Part shown: one piece after another, positions 36,170-45,631 of the stretch
Layout of the letters: each line of letters starts with the position of its first letter
Numbering within the stretch: the stretch's first letter is position 1
Assembly (NCBI RefSeq): GCF_003820355.1
Contig: NZ_RPOK01000004.1
Span: forward strand, 496,001 to 560,000
Source: Paralteromonas sediminis
GTDB taxonomy: Bacteria > Pseudomonadota > Gammaproteobacteria > Enterobacterales > Alteromonadaceae
Reading direction: 5' to 3'
Length of the DNA: 64,000 bases
Notes under the pieces: model-generated
What the model was told of the DNA's origin: nothing
What the model saw: the letters and a program-made list of their open reading frames with translations, nothing else
The model's database searches: none
Translations under genes and position numbers: made by a program

Positions 36170-37130
36170 ATGCTCGTGGGATTGGAAAAGAAAGCACTTC
36201 GTCAATGCAGCTTGCCTCGAGAGCCAGCATCAGTAAACGATCAATACCGAGCGCAACGCCCGCGCAGGCTGGTAGCCCCGCCTGCAGCGCAGATAGAAAA
36301 TGTTGATCCAAAGGTATAGAGGGTTTACCGATTTTAAGACGCTTTTCATTGTCCCCTTCAAATCGCTCTTTTTGAACATGGATGTCGGTTAACTCGTCAA
36401 AGCCATTCGCCAGTTCAATGCCTTTGTAATATACCTCAAAGCGCTCAGCAGTGCGTGGGTCATCTTCGGTCAACCTAGCCAATGCGGCTTGAGACGACGG
36501 GAAATGCGTAACCACACAGGGTACTTCGCGACCAATTACGGGCTCAATAACCCAGCTGAAGATCATTTGCAGCAAGTCATCGTGACTCAGCTTATTTTCG
36601 TCATCATAAAGCGGAATGTTATTCGCCACACAATAGCGAGCCAGGCCGTCTTTTTTGACGGAAAGTGGGTCCAAGCCAGTATGCGTTAAGAATGCCTGTT
36701 GATAGGTTATTTGTTTAGGCTCAGAGCAATGCAATGTAGTCATGAGCAAGGCCTTAACCTCATCGATTAACATTGGCATAGTAAACCCTACTCGATACCA
36801 TTCAAGCAGTGTAAATTCAGGATTGTGCAAACGCCCGGCACCTTCATGACGAAACGCGGGCGTAATCTGGTATATGCAGCCACTGCCGGCGGCCAAAAGA
36901 CGCTTCATGGCATACTCGGGTGAAGTCTGCAGATAGAGTTTTTGTTGATTGTGACTACCGTGTTCAAACGCAACAGTGAAGTTATCCAAATGTACGTCAG
37001 TGACACCTGAATTGGACAATCGCGGGGTGTCGACTTCAAGCACGTTACGCTCGGAAAAAAAGTCTCTGATAGCGGTCAGTAGTGCTGCCCGCTTGCGCAG
37101 ATTGTCAAGCGGGGCTGTGGGTTGCCACAT
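36168..37130 (-). CDS. epmA: EF-P--(R)-beta-lysine ligase EpmA
   Basis: A 320-residue class II lysyl-tRNA-synthetase paralogue lacking the anticodon-binding domain. RNVLEVDTPRLSNSGVTD and YLQTSPEYAMKRLLAAGSGCIYQITPAFRHEGAGRLHNPEFTLLEWYR-type blocks form motifs 1-2, and GVALGIDRLLML is motif 3. It ligates (R)-beta-lysine to Lys34 of EF-P. It starts 3 bp after the efp stop, so the two form an operon. The usual ribosome site is weak, in line with coupling. Confidence 0.96.
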   Translation of the reverse strand: MWQPTAPLDNLRKRAALLTAIRDFFSERNVLEVDTPRLSNSGVTDVHLDNFTVAFEHGSHNQQKLYLQTSPEYAMKRLLAAGSGCIYQITPAFRHEGAGRLHNPEFTLLEWYRVGFTMPMLIDEVKALLMTTLHCSEPKQITYQQAFLTHTGLDPLSVKKDGLARYCVANNIPLYDDENKLSHDDLLQMIFSWVIEPVIGREVPCVVTHFPSSQAALARLTEDDPRTAERFEVYYKGIELANGFDELTDIHVQKERFEGDNEKRLKIGKPSIPLDQHFLSALQAGLPACAGVALGIDRLLMLALEASCIDEVLSFPIPRA

Positions 37131-37133
37131 GGC

Positions 37134-37703
37134 TTATTTTTGAGCGCGAGACACGTATTCGCCGCTTCGGGTATCGACTTTGATCACTTCGCCCGTTTGT
37201 ACAAACAGCGGTACACGTACTACAGCACCTGTGCTCAACGTTGCTGGCTTACCGCCGGTTCCTGCCGTATCACCTTTAAGACCAGGGTCAGTTTCAGTAA
37301 TTTCTAACTCTACAAAGTTAGGCGGCGTCACAGCAATGGGAGAGCCATTCCACAGCGTGATGGTGCACACATCGTTTTCAACTAACCACTTAAGGTTGTC
37401 TCCAACGGCTTTTTCATCAGCGGCGATTTGTTCGAATGTATCGTTATTCATAAAGTGATAGAATTCACCATCGGTATACAAATAGGCGAGTTCAGTGTCC
37501 ATTACATCGGCCGCTTCAAACGATTCGCCTGATTTGAAGGTTTTTTCCAAAACCTTGCCGGAAATGAGTTTGCGGATCTTGACGCGGTTAAACGCTTGCC
37601 CCTTACCAGGCTTGACATATTCATTTTCAAGAATAGTACAAGGCTCGCCGTCGAGCATGAGTTTCAAACCGCCTTTAAATTCGTTAGTGCTTACAGTAGC
37701 CAT
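37134..37703 (-). CDS. efp: Elongation factor P
   Basis: A 189-residue translation factor with three beta-barrel domains. It opens [20 protein letters not shown], and the modification loop is [13 protein letters not shown] with Lys34 as the modified residue. The C-terminal domain ends [14 protein letters not shown], as in EF-P. EF-P enters between the P and E sites and relieves stalling at consecutive prolines. GAGGCACT precedes ATG 37703. epmA follows in the same transcript, and epmB is divergent. Confidence 0.97.
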   Translation of the reverse strand: MATVSTNEFKGGLKLMLDGEPCTILENEYVKPGKGQAFNRVKIRKLISGKVLEKTFKSGESFEAADVMDTELAYLYTDGEFYHFMNNDTFEQIAADEKAVGDNLKWLVENDVCTITLWNGSPIAVTPPNFVELEITETDPGLKGDTAGTGGKPATLSTGAVVRVPLFVQTGEVIKVDTRSGEYVSRAQK

Positions 37704-37735
37704 AGTGCCTCAAAAGAATAAGGTTATTAACAAAA

Positions 37736-38764
37736 TTGGCGCAAATCATACCGAAAAATCACGTACAAGTAGAGCCTGAGTGGCAAAAAGAATTAGCGCA
37801 AGTCTTTACCGACCTTCATCAGCTACTAGCTCACCTTGAAATTGATGATGACAGACTAGCGCAACACGCTAAAGCACGTCGGCTGTTTCCCATGCGTGTA
37901 CCGCGTCCATTTGCGCAAAAAATGCAAAAGGGCAATATTAATGATCCCTTGTTAAGGCAGGTAATGCCATTATCTGACGAGTTCGAAATACAAGACGGGT
38001 TTAGTGCTGACCCATTGCAAGAGCATGACACTGCATCAAAGGGACTTCTGCACAAATATCAAAGTCGCGTATTACTCATTGTGCGGGGAGGCTGCGCGGT
38101 AAACTGCCGGTATTGCTTCAGGCGACACTTCCCCTATCAGGATAATGCGCTTAGGCGAGCCGATTGGGCCCCAACCCTGGATTATATCCGAGAGCATACT
38201 GAGCTGGACGAAGTCATCTTATCTGGTGGCGATCCTCTCATGGCTAAAGATGAGTTTTTAGGTTGGCTTGGTGCACAAATTGCAGAGATTGACCATATCC
38301 GACGCCTTCGCATTCACACGCGCTTACCCGTTGTGATCCCGCAGCGCGTCAATTCGGATTTTATTCATTGGTTTAGTCATTTGCCTTTACAAAAAGTCAT
38401 GGTTTTACATATTAATCATGCAAACGAAATTGATGATGCATTGAAAAAACGTTGTCAGCAAATGCGCGAGGCAGGGATCACCTTACTGAACCAGGCCGTA
38501 TTATTGCGAGGCGTTAATGACACCCTGGACGCTCAAGTTGAACTGAATGAAACTTTGTTCGAATGTGGTGTGCTGCCTTATTACTTGCACTTGCTAGATA
38601 AGGTTCAAGGTGCAGGGCATTTTTTGGTGCAAGATGATGATGCAAGGCAATTGATGAAACAAGTCATCAAGCGCCTGCCGGGCTTTTTAGTACCAAAACT
38701 CGTCAGAGAAATTGGCGGCCAGCCTGGCAAAACGCCTGTTGACTTACGGATCATCGACACTTAA
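37736..38764 (+). CDS. epmB: EF-P-lysine 2,3-aminomutase EpmB
   Basis: A 342-residue radical-SAM, PLP-dependent enzyme. The iron-sulfur motif is Cys120-X3-Cys124-X2-Cys127 in GGCAVNCRYCFRRHFPY; later blocks are LDEVILSGGDPLMAKD, LRIHTRLPVVIPQRV and LHINHANEID. It converts L-alpha-lysine to (R)-beta-lysine for EpmA. The start is TTG 37736: no ATG occurs nearby and the resulting MAQIIPKN agrees with E. coli EpmB (MAHIV...). Its 3' end overlaps the small minus-strand gene by 4 bp. Divergent from efp with a 32 bp gap, so expression of substrate and modifier may be linked. Confidence 0.95.
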   Translation: MAQIIPKNHVQVEPEWQKELAQVFTDLHQLLAHLEIDDDRLAQHAKARRLFPMRVPRPFAQKMQKGNINDPLLRQVMPLSDEFEIQDGFSADPLQEHDTASKGLLHKYQSRVLLIVRGGCAVNCRYCFRRHFPYQDNALRRADWAPTLDYIREHTELDEVILSGGDPLMAKDEFLGWLGAQIAEIDHIRRLRIHTRLPVVIPQRVNSDFIHWFSHLPLQKVMVLHINHANEIDDALKKRCQQMREAGITLLNQAVLLRGVNDTLDAQVELNETLFECGVLPYYLHLLDKVQGAGHFLVQDDDARQLMKQVIKRLPGFLVPKLVREIGGQPGKTPVDLRIIDT

Positions 38765-38943
38765 GCATAGGTATCTATGTTGGCGCCCTTTGCTAAGTCT
38801 GATGAAGCCGTTTTTGGTACGTCAGCGGCTGATTCCAGCAACTGAAGCGTCGCTTGTCCCTCTTGCTGCTGCTGATTTTTAGCAAGCTTCAGAGAGGCCA
38901 ACTCAAGCGACGCACCGGATGTTCCATTGTTTTGGATATCCAT
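38761..38943 (-). CDS. Small YjfB-like putative motility protein
   Basis: 60 residues: starts MDIQNNGTSGASLELASLKL and ends KGANIDTYA. The MDI start, a central Gln-rich amphipathic helix, and the GANID(T/I) end resemble the YjfB family of putative motility proteins, known mostly from Bacillus-like and some Gram-negative genomes. Good support for the gene comes from AAGGA upstream of ATG 38943 and from compact packing between epmB and the next gene. Family assignment is from memory of the pattern and could be wrong. Function unknown. Confidence 0.55.
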   Translation of the reverse strand: MDIQNNGTSGASLELASLKLAKNQQQQEGQATLQLLESAADVPKTASSDLAKGANIDTYA

Positions 38944-39046
38944 ACCGAGTCCTTATTTCATTAACTTGAAAGAAATAGTTGTTTACAGGCAAAATAACCT
39001 GCTTCTGTCTATATCGGCAGTTCATTGAGTAACTTTAAGAGAAATT

Positions 39047-39349
39047 ATGCACGCTATCCAAGAACAAATAAAAGCTACCCTACAAGACATCTACAGAAAA
39101 GCTGTTGACGCTGATGCAAAACTCGATGCTTTGCAAAGCCAGCAACAAGGAAAATTCAAGGCCATTTTTGAACAGCAGGCCGGATTTACTACCTCAGCGA
39201 AGCGCTTTTTGCCCTACGTTGAAGAACTAACCAATGACTTTGAAGCGCTTTCAACATCAGACGAACAAGCGTTTAAGGCGGATTTATCCAAGTTGGTGAA
39301 CAAAATGGAAGTGATGTTGCGCACACTCACGACATTTAAGTCGGTTTAA
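39047..39349 (+). CDS. Uncharacterised small helical protein
   Basis: 100 residues, no signal peptide, predicted almost entirely helical (IQEQIKATLQDIYRKAVDADAKLDAL, FKADLSKLVNKMEVMLRTL). Charged, without Cys. I do not recognise the family. ATG 39047 has AAGAGA upstream. It is divergent from the YjfB-like gene, 103 bp apart, and stands alone. A coiled-coil dimer is plausible. Confidence 0.65.
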   Translation: MHAIQEQIKATLQDIYRKAVDADAKLDALQSQQQGKFKAIFEQQAGFTTSAKRFLPYVEELTNDFEALSTSDEQAFKADLSKLVNKMEVMLRTLTTFKSV

Positions 39350-39446
39350 TAAGCGCTATACCGAAAAAATCACTATTGTTGGTATCGCTTTCGCCCACTT
39401 TGCGCGTTAAGCTCATATCAATCACGCTAAATAGAATTATCCAACT

Positions 39447-40544
39447 ATGACTTTTTTTCTACGTTGTTTTTGCTTCATCACGCTTTTCACTGGCACATTG
39501 ACTGCGCAGGCTACTTCTTCTGAATATTCGGGAAAGACGCCCCTGGCTTACCTAGAAGCAGTCGCCCTTCCCGAAAAAGGTATTGGTGCTCGGGAAGCAG
39601 GCAGTGAAAAAGAACGGAAAACTGCACAATTCATTCAGGACAGTTTCGAACAAATGGGGCTTGATGTCAGTATCCACGCATTTAAACATGCCCAATTAAA
39701 CAACAAAGACAGTTTTATCACTTCCAGCAATGTCATCGCTGAAATCAAGGGCGATTCTGACAAGGTTATCGTGCTTGGTGCCCATTACGACTCTACTGCG
39801 AAGACGCTTGGCTCTCATGGTGCTGTGGACAATGGTTCAGGTATCGCCGTGTTGCTCAGCGTAGCCGAGCAGTTGAGTACGATAAAGACGCTGCCCTATA
39901 CCGTACGCTTTTTGGCTTTTGGTGCCGAAGAGATCGGTTTAGTTGGGGTAAACAAATACGTTAGTAAGCTCAATGAGCAGCCTGGTGAAATTGAAAAAAT
40001 CCTTGGCATGATAAATTTAGACACGGTTGCTGGAGGCGACGTGCTCTATATACACAGTGCACATAGCACGCCTTATCGTCGCTGTGCTGACAAAGCGCGC
40101 TATTCATTTGACACTATGATGCGGGACGCACTTCTGGCGGCCTCAAAAGACAGCTTTGATGAAACAGCTCACCAAATCCACCCGCCCTTTCCAGGATTTC
40201 CTGCTGGCGAGACGGGTGGATGGTCAGATCACGCCCCGTTTGCCTGCAGTGGTATTCCCGTTGCGCAACTGGAAGCAACCAATTTTTCAATAAATGGAAA
40301 GGACGGTTTCGACGGTTATTCGCAGACTACCAACCCCGCTCTTTGGGACTGTTTTGACACGGCAACCATGACTGCTTGCGACAGAGAAAAAGAGACGAAA
40401 TGGGGCCATATTTGGCACAAAGAATTTGATCAGCTTCCCTTTTTACAAACCCAGTTTCCTGGCCGTTTAGAACAGCAGCTGAACGCCAACACTAAAGTGT
40501 TAGTAAACTTTTTTAGAAACCCAGACAAATACTTCGCGAATTAA
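39447..40544 (+). CDS. Secreted M28-family zinc peptidase
   Basis: 365 residues with a signal peptide ending near TLTAQA. The M28 (aminopeptidase S/Ap1-like) metal site is complete: His113 (GAHYDS), Asp128 (AVDNGSG), Glu161/Glu162 (GAEEIGLVG), Asp192 (INLDTV) and His262 (WSDHAPF). A co-catalytic two-zinc aminopeptidase acting outside the cytoplasm is expected. A Cys pair at 212 and 267 could form a disulfide. The YhhN gene starts 9 bp after the stop, so they may be co-transcribed. Confidence 0.93.
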   Translation: MTFFLRCFCFITLFTGTLTAQATSSEYSGKTPLAYLEAVALPEKGIGAREAGSEKERKTAQFIQDSFEQMGLDVSIHAFKHAQLNNKDSFITSSNVIAEIKGDSDKVIVLGAHYDSTAKTLGSHGAVDNGSGIAVLLSVAEQLSTIKTLPYTVRFLAFGAEEIGLVGVNKYVSKLNEQPGEIEKILGMINLDTVAGGDVLYIHSAHSTPYRRCADKARYSFDTMMRDALLAASKDSFDETAHQIHPPFPGFPAGETGGWSDHAPFACSGIPVAQLEATNFSINGKDGFDGYSQTTNPALWDCFDTATMTACDREKETKWGHIWHKEFDQLPFLQTQFPGRLEQQLNANTKVLVNFFRNPDKYFAN

Positions 40545-40553
40545 GTATTCGGC

Positions 40554-41204
40554 GTGTTCTCACTCCCTTGGATTACCGCGATTGCGTTTTCAGCAATCGC
40601 GCACATCAGCGCAGAGGAATTGGGTAAGACACGCCTGTGCTATGTCTTTAAACCGTTAACCACAGTACTCATCACTGCATTTTTTTGCTGGCATGTTGAG
40701 AATTGGTCGGTTGTGAGTTACTTGGTGTTAGCAGCACTGCTGCTTTCACTGTGTGGTGATATTTTTTTAATGCTGCCGTCAGATAAGTTTTTACCGGGGC
40801 TGACGAGTTTTTTACTTGCTCACCTGGTTTACGTGGGGGTTTTCTCTTTGCTCATCACTGACTTTAGTATCACTGTCTTTCCTTTTTTAGCGTTTCTTTA
40901 TGCCACCATTTTGCTCTTTAAGCTTTGGCCTTCTCTTGGCGAAATGCGTATTGCCGTTATGCTATACAGCAGCGTTATTATGCTTATGCTGATGGCTGCT
41001 ATTCAGTTGTGGGTTGGCGCGAGCAACCTATCAAGCCTGTTGGTTTTGGTGGGCGCAATGAGTTTCGCGTTCTCTGATTCAATAATTGCCATTAAACGAT
41101 TTATTGGTGCTAAGGCATGGCACGAACCCGTATTGCTCGCAACCTATTATGTTGCCCAGTTATTGATTGCGGTGGGCATGTTATTGCAAGTTAATTTGCC
41201 TTAG
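40554..41204 (+). CDS. YhhN/TMEM86-family membrane protein (lysoplasmalogenase-like)
   Basis: A 216-residue membrane protein with about eight hydrophobic segments. The family marks LCGDIFLMLPSDKFLPGLTSFLLAHLVYV and ALMSFAFSDSIIAI-like stretch (GAMSFAFSDSIIAIKRF) carry the conserved Asp residues. Human TMEM86B of this family is a lysoplasmalogenase; the bacterial substrate is not settled. Start GTG 40554, since no ATG is available before the first helix, and the ribosome site is weak. It overlaps the 3' end of the minus-strand unknown gene by 14 bp. Confidence 0.85.
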   Translation: MFSLPWITAIAFSAIAHISAEELGKTRLCYVFKPLTTVLITAFFCWHVENWSVVSYLVLAALLLSLCGDIFLMLPSDKFLPGLTSFLLAHLVYVGVFSLLITDFSITVFPFLAFLYATILLFKLWPSLGEMRIAVMLYSSVIMLMLMAAIQLWVGASNLSSLLVLVGAMSFAFSDSIIAIKRFIGAKAWHEPVLLATYYVAQLLIAVGMLLQVNLP

Positions 41205-42492
41205 CACTTACGCTGATATAAATAGGTAAAGCATCAATGCGTGCCTGTATTTTAGCCACTTCATCTGAGTAGGCGTTACTGTCTACGCTACCGAATTTTT
41301 CAGTAAATGCCTGTTTAGAGTAACCTTCCTGAAGCCCGGATATAGACGGAAAAAACAAGTCTTCTGTCACGGCTTGCTTCATGTGCTGTTGAAATGCCCA
41401 TGCCCTATTAACATCAACAGCTTCGACCGCAAATCGAACCCCGGCTCGGTCTGCCGCCAAGTCTACAAAACTGTAGCCGGAGCCACCTTCCGCTCTGTCC
41501 ATGAGTTCTTTGAACTCTCCAATTGCCAGTGAAACACCTTGTTTAGACAGTAACTTTAATGCAGCAGAAATAATAAAGTGCCGTGTAAGGTCTACCCGGC
41601 CGGCCAATGTGGGCCAGTGATTAGGTGACAGAGGCTTGTCTTTATTGGGTTGAATATCACCAATAAAATTTCCTATGCGATAATGCCCTGCAAAAACAGC
41701 TAAACTCAGAATAGCCGCTTTATTATGTATGGCTGCATTTTGTGGCGAGCTGCGCTGTGCTGCCACCTCAAAGACGCGTTGTAAGTAGTCGGACAATGAA
41801 CGGGCTTTTACCCCTCTCTCTTTCTCGAACGCTTCCAGCACTCTCAAATACATGGCGGTTTGCTCTGCCAACAAGGTATCTTCTGGTGAAGATGAGCCTG
41901 TATCCATCTTTCGCAATTCAGCGAGTAAAGGCGCAAGCGGCTTCAAGCCAACATTGATTTCGCCAACCTCTAGGTCCACTCGCTGCACACTGCTCATCAG
42001 TTCGCTTCCCGCTTTGCTGTTTGTATACAGATTTACGCCTTGCTCAAAGAAAAATAAGGCTGCGGAACCCGGTAGAGTTAAATTGCCTATCGTCACTTGA
42101 TCTACGGTCAGCCCCTCTCCTTCTTTTAGCCATATTTCTACATTGATGAAGTGCGAATTGGCGTCGTTCCCCAAGGCAAGGCTACCTCGCAAAATGGACA
42201 ACTCGGACGTGGTATTTACGTCTCCATTGACGTCGAGTCTTGCCCTGCGCAATGCACCCTGAAGACTCTCTAACTGCAAATCTGTTACTTTAATGCGTGA
42301 TGGATAGTCTCTGTTTGAGATACTGTCCTGAACTTGTTTTAGCAGGCTGTCGACGACCTCTGCATTATCCAATTGCTGAGCGGTATTACTCATTACCCGA
42401 GGAGCGTCTTCAAAAACAAGTAACGCAACACTTCCCATGCCAACAAAAGCCAGCAGTACTAAGACTGCCATTACTTTGACAAAACGAATCAT
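41191..42492 (-). CDS. Uncharacterised membrane-anchored protein with YfiM-like C-terminal motif
   Basis: 433 residues. One N-terminal membrane segment (VMAVLVLLAFVGMGSVALLVF) anchors a large periplasmic part. Residues 60-190 are beta-rich, with LXLES-type strands that recall AsmA-like repeats. Residues about 301-352 read DLTRHFIISAAL, FKELMD, GSGYSFVDLAADRAG, closely following the pattern of E. coli YfiM (HFIASAML, SKELWD, GSGWSWKDFAWDVAG). Invariant-looking residues are His305, Glu329, Asp332, Asp344 and Asp348, which could bind metal. It is the third gene after selO and a HAD phosphatase, 17 bp apart, so probably one operon. Function unknown. Confidence 0.75.
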   Translation of the reverse strand: MIRFVKVMAVLVLLAFVGMGSVALLVFEDAPRVMSNTAQQLDNAEVVDSLLKQVQDSISNRDYPSRIKVTDLQLESLQGALRRARLDVNGDVNTTSELSILRGSLALGNDANSHFINVEIWLKEGEGLTVDQVTIGNLTLPGSAALFFFEQGVNLYTNSKAGSELMSSVQRVDLEVGEINVGLKPLAPLLAELRKMDTGSSSPEDTLLAEQTAMYLRVLEAFEKERGVKARSLSDYLQRVFEVAAQRSSPQNAAIHNKAAILSLAVFAGHYRIGNFIGDIQPNKDKPLSPNHWPTLAGRVDLTRHFIISAALKLLSKQGVSLAIGEFKELMDRAEGGSGYSFVDLAADRAGVRFAVEAVDVNRAWAFQQHMKQAVTEDLFFPSISGLQEGYSKQAFTEKFGSVDSNAYSDEVAKIQARIDALPIYISVSAKAN

Positions 42493-42509
42493 TCAGCTTT
42501 ATCGCTATA

Positions 42510-43166
42510 TTAATTGCTGAGCACCGCATGGCTCCACGCTGACAACGAGGAGTATCGCGCTCTTGCTACACTAAAATCCTGTGAAGAAGATAAACCGGTT
42601 GGCACAACATCGCAAGGCAGACCAGCAGAAACTGCTGCCTGTAGTCCGGGCTGCGTGTCCTCAACAGCACAAGCGGTTGTGGGATCAACATTTAACTTTG
42701 CGATTGCTGCAAGGTAACAATCTGGTGCAGGCTTACTGTGGACAACGTCTTCTGCTGCAATGATTAACCGTATTTTGTCTGTCCAACCATACGTCTCAAG
42801 AGTACGCCTCGCAGCAAAACCACTTCCTCCTGTGACAATCGCCATAGGTATACGCAAGTTAGCGCATTGATCAATGACCTCTTTCGCACCCGGCATGAGC
42901 GGAAGAGCACCTTGAGCGAGGAACGCCTTTAAACGGGCGAGTTTTTCTTCTTCCAGATAGTCTGCTGATACACTCATATTAAAATGTCTAACTGCATCAA
43001 TAGCATTTTGACGCAATGGAATACCCGCCATCATCTCTGCATAAAGCCGCGATGTAAGTTCACAGTCATGCTCTTCGAGCAGGGAGCGCCAAATAGAAAA
43101 ATGTACGCCCTCAGAGTCTACTAGTGTGCCGTCGTGGTCGAAAAAAATTGCGCTGGGTAATCTCAT
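42510..43166 (-). CDS. HAD-superfamily phosphatase (beta-PGM/GPH-like)
   Basis: 218 residues. Motif I is FFDHDGTLVDSE with Asp10 and Asp12, motif II is IVTGGSG, the conserved Lys is in VVHSKPAPDCYLAA, and motif IV is AVEDTQPGL. The helical cap inserted after motif I is the subfamily I type used by beta-phosphoglucomutase and phosphoglycolate-type phosphatases. The substrate is not readable. It lies 18 bp from selO and 17 bp from the unknown gene. Confidence 0.9.
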   Translation of the reverse strand: MRLPSAIFFDHDGTLVDSEGVHFSIWRSLLEEHDCELTSRLYAEMMAGIPLRQNAIDAVRHFNMSVSADYLEEEKLARLKAFLAQGALPLMPGAKEVIDQCANLRIPMAIVTGGSGFAARRTLETYGWTDKIRLIIAAEDVVHSKPAPDCYLAAIAKLNVDPTTACAVEDTQPGLQAAVSAGLPCDVVPTGLSSSQDFSVARARYSSLSAWSHAVLSN

Positions 43167-43184
43167 TTTGTATTTACCTGGTTC

Positions 43185-44888
43185 TTAAGATGAACAACTG
43201 TAGTGAGAAATACCACCAGCATAGAGAAATTCGTTGGGCCTTTTGCAATAAAACTTACTTTCAACATCGGCTGACTGCTCGTCGTAGGGATGATTCAATA
43301 CCTGCTGTAATTCTTCAATCAATGTAAAGTTCCCTGACGCGGCCTGCTGATAAGCTGGAACGATTAACCATTCTCGCCAAGTATACTTTGGATTTACCTT
43401 TTTCATACGTTCACTAAGATGGCCATTATTTTGATTTTTCTTCAGTTCAACATGCCAACTTTCAAGCCACTGGTTCCACTGTTCAAGAATGCTCGAGTCA
43501 GGCATTGCATAAAAGCTTTTCTCAAGTGGAGCCAACTCAGTGGGCACGTTAGACAACTCTCGGAAGAAAATAGTGTAGTCAACCGATGTTTTCACCATGA
43601 GTCGCAAAAGCTGCATGACCAAATCGGAATGATAAGTATCCAGCCCTAATTTCGCCGCCCACATATTGGCCATTTTTGTGTCCATATACTCGCTAAAGCC
43701 AAGCCTGATTTGTGATAATTGGTCTAAAGCTTGCTGATTGTTATTCATTAAATGGCTAACGGCTGAGCAAAACATACCGAAGTTTTTTTCCGCTGCAACG
43801 GGTTGGTTTAAAAAAGCAAAGTGGCGTCCACCACCGGTCCACGGCTGATAGACAGGATCAAACATTTCACAAAAGCCAAAAGGACCATAATCCAAGGTAA
43901 AACCACCACCGGCACAATTGTCAGCATTAAAATTGCCCTGACAAAAGCCAACACGAACCCAGTCTGCGACTAACGAAGTAAGCCTATCTCTGAATGCAGC
44001 AGCCAGCTGTAATACTTGTTCTTGCAGGGGCTGTTGTCGGTCAATGACAGTGGCATACTCTCTTTCGATCAAATGCTTAACGATCATCTCTAATTCATGA
44101 CGTGCCTCAGGATATTCATTTTTCCGGGTCCGCCTACCAAACAACTCAAGTTGACCAACGCGCAAAAAAGAGGGAGCCACACGGGTGGTAATGGCAACAG
44201 GATTAGATACCATGATCTCGGGATCGGCAGACTGTGATCCCTCAAAATACCAGGGTCTCTCTACCGTTTCTGTCTTTGAAACATACAAGCTTAACGAGCG
44301 GGAGGTGGGTACATGCAAAGCATGCATATGTTCTTGGGCCAAGAATTCTCGCACGCTTGAGCGCAGCACAGCCCGACCGTCAGCGCCCCTGCAATAAGGA
44401 GTACGACCTGCGCCTTTAAGTTGCATCTCCCAACGCTGATTATTCAAAACAGCTTCCAACACAGAAATCGCTCTACCGTCGCCATAACCATTGCCCGTTC
44501 TAAATGGGCATTGCTCTGTGTATTCTGTACCATAGATGGATAATGCATAGCCTGTAGCCCAGCCATATTGCTTCATTGATGCTGGTACATTTGACACATC
44601 ACCGGAAAAGAACTGGGTAAACGCGTCTGTCTGAACAAGACGCTCATCAAAACCCAACTCATTGAACAAAGTGGCACTGTGTGCAACATAAACGGGTTGA
44701 TTCAGTGGTGTTGGTTTTACAGGGACATAATGGCCAGAGAACACCTGACGAGGATAATAGTCATCGCCGCTTTCTGTTGACTCTGGATCGGCATTAAGGG
44801 TGTTAAGCAGCGAATAGTCTGCGTGTGCTGCCAGCTCGCCAAAATCGGTGATTAGCGGTGTGTGGGTTGCTGGTTTTGCATTGGCCAT
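43185..44888 (-). CDS. selO: Protein adenylyltransferase SelO (YdiU)
   Basis: 567 residues of the SelO/UPF0061 pseudokinase family, which AMPylates protein Ser/Thr/Tyr residues during redox stress. Clear marks are [38 protein letters not shown], the [30 protein letters not shown]-type nucleotide region ([11 protein letters not shown]...), and [27 protein letters not shown]. It ends HYSCSS: Cys stands where metazoan SelO has selenocysteine near the C-terminus. It is longer than E. coli YdiU (478) because of an N-terminal extension of about 50 residues and inserts. First gene of a probable selO-HAD-unknown operon. Confidence 0.93.
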   Translation of the reverse strand: MANAKPATHTPLITDFGELAAHADYSLLNTLNADPESTESGDDYYPRQVFSGHYVPVKPTPLNQPVYVAHSATLFNELGFDERLVQTDAFTQFFSGDVSNVPASMKQYGWATGYALSIYGTEYTEQCPFRTGNGYGDGRAISVLEAVLNNQRWEMQLKGAGRTPYCRGADGRAVLRSSVREFLAQEHMHALHVPTSRSLSLYVSKTETVERPWYFEGSQSADPEIMVSNPVAITTRVAPSFLRVGQLELFGRRTRKNEYPEARHELEMIVKHLIEREYATVIDRQQPLQEQVLQLAAAFRDRLTSLVADWVRVGFCQGNFNADNCAGGGFTLDYGPFGFCEMFDPVYQPWTGGGRHFAFLNQPVAAEKNFGMFCSAVSHLMNNNQQALDQLSQIRLGFSEYMDTKMANMWAAKLGLDTYHSDLVMQLLRLMVKTSVDYTIFFRELSNVPTELAPLEKSFYAMPDSSILEQWNQWLESWHVELKKNQNNGHLSERMKKVNPKYTWREWLIVPAYQQAASGNFTLIEELQQVLNHPYDEQSADVESKFYCKRPNEFLYAGGISHYSCSS

Positions 44889-45010
44889 GAAAATAAAACC
44901 TTTTTTGGTAGCATCTTAACAAAAAATACGGTTGTGCAGCTGCTAAAGGTCAGAACGATGGCGAGTTATTTTGTATGATTTTGAACGATAAGGCGAGCGA
45001 TCAGTTGCAT

Positions 45011-45033
45011 AAAAGGGCTGCCCGTAACAGCCC
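45011..45033 (-). terminator. Terminator after doxX
   Basis: On the minus strand GGGCTG (45033-45028) pairs with CAGCCC (45020-45015), with a short T-run of four at 45014-45011. The run is short, so efficiency may be moderate. Confidence 0.6.
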
Positions 45034-45044
45034 CAATTCATTTT

Positions 45045-45542
45045 TTAGGCATGGGAGCCTACAGTCTGTGAAGCAGTGCTTGTCTTGCTAGATTCTCCTG
45101 ACAACTTGTTGGCAATTAGGTTATCTACGGCCACACTGCCGCTTCCCTGAAAAGTTAGTGCCACAGACGCGGCAAACAATGCCAGTGCAAATTCATAGCC
45201 ATTGTTTGACATGAACAATCCGTTTTGAAAATGTACCGCAAATATCGCCACTAGCATGGTAAACGCAGAAACCAAAGCAGCGGGTCGAACGAACGCCCCT
45301 ATTATCAATGCGATACCACCAAAGAACTCAGCACTTCCAGCTAAAAGCGCCATCAAAAAGCCAGGCTCAAGGCCGATACTTGCCATCCACTGCCCTGTTC
45401 CCTCCAAACCGTAGCCACCGAACCAGCCAAACAGCTTTTGTGCGCCGTGCGCGGCCAAAATAATACCCAGTGGAATACGTAAGGCTAATGCACCATGGCC
45501 ACCTGTGGTTGAAAATAGTTTTTGTAGAAATTGCTTGTTCAT
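45045..45542 (-). CDS. DoxX-family membrane protein
   Basis: 165 residues, four predicted membrane helices. LALRIPLGIILAAHGAQKLFGWFGGYGLEGTGQWM and LLAGSAEFFGGIALIIGAFVRPAALVSAFTMLVAIF are standard DoxX sequence. Family members are linked to thiosulfate oxidation, oxidative stress complexes, or unknown respiratory-chain functions; none can be picked here. GGAG precedes ATG 45542. It is divergent from a LysR gene, which probably regulates it. Confidence 0.9.
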   Translation of the reverse strand: MNKQFLQKLFSTTGGHGALALRIPLGIILAAHGAQKLFGWFGGYGLEGTGQWMASIGLEPGFLMALLAGSAEFFGGIALIIGAFVRPAALVSAFTMLVAIFAVHFQNGLFMSNNGYEFALALFAASVALTFQGSGSVAVDNLIANKLSGESSKTSTASQTVGSHA

Positions 45543-45631
45543 TGTCTCTCTCCAATAAAATTCAGGTCATATTGATTATTCAGCGCCTTTGAACTTGCCA
45601 ATCAAAGGATGAGTTAATAGTAGAGACAAAC

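Noticed and set aside
35976-36236. 86-codon frame and its 62-codon antisense partner across the nagA-epmA gap
   Set aside because: Both contain hairpins and terminators and overlap epmA; no ribosome site. The structured RNA reading explains the region better.
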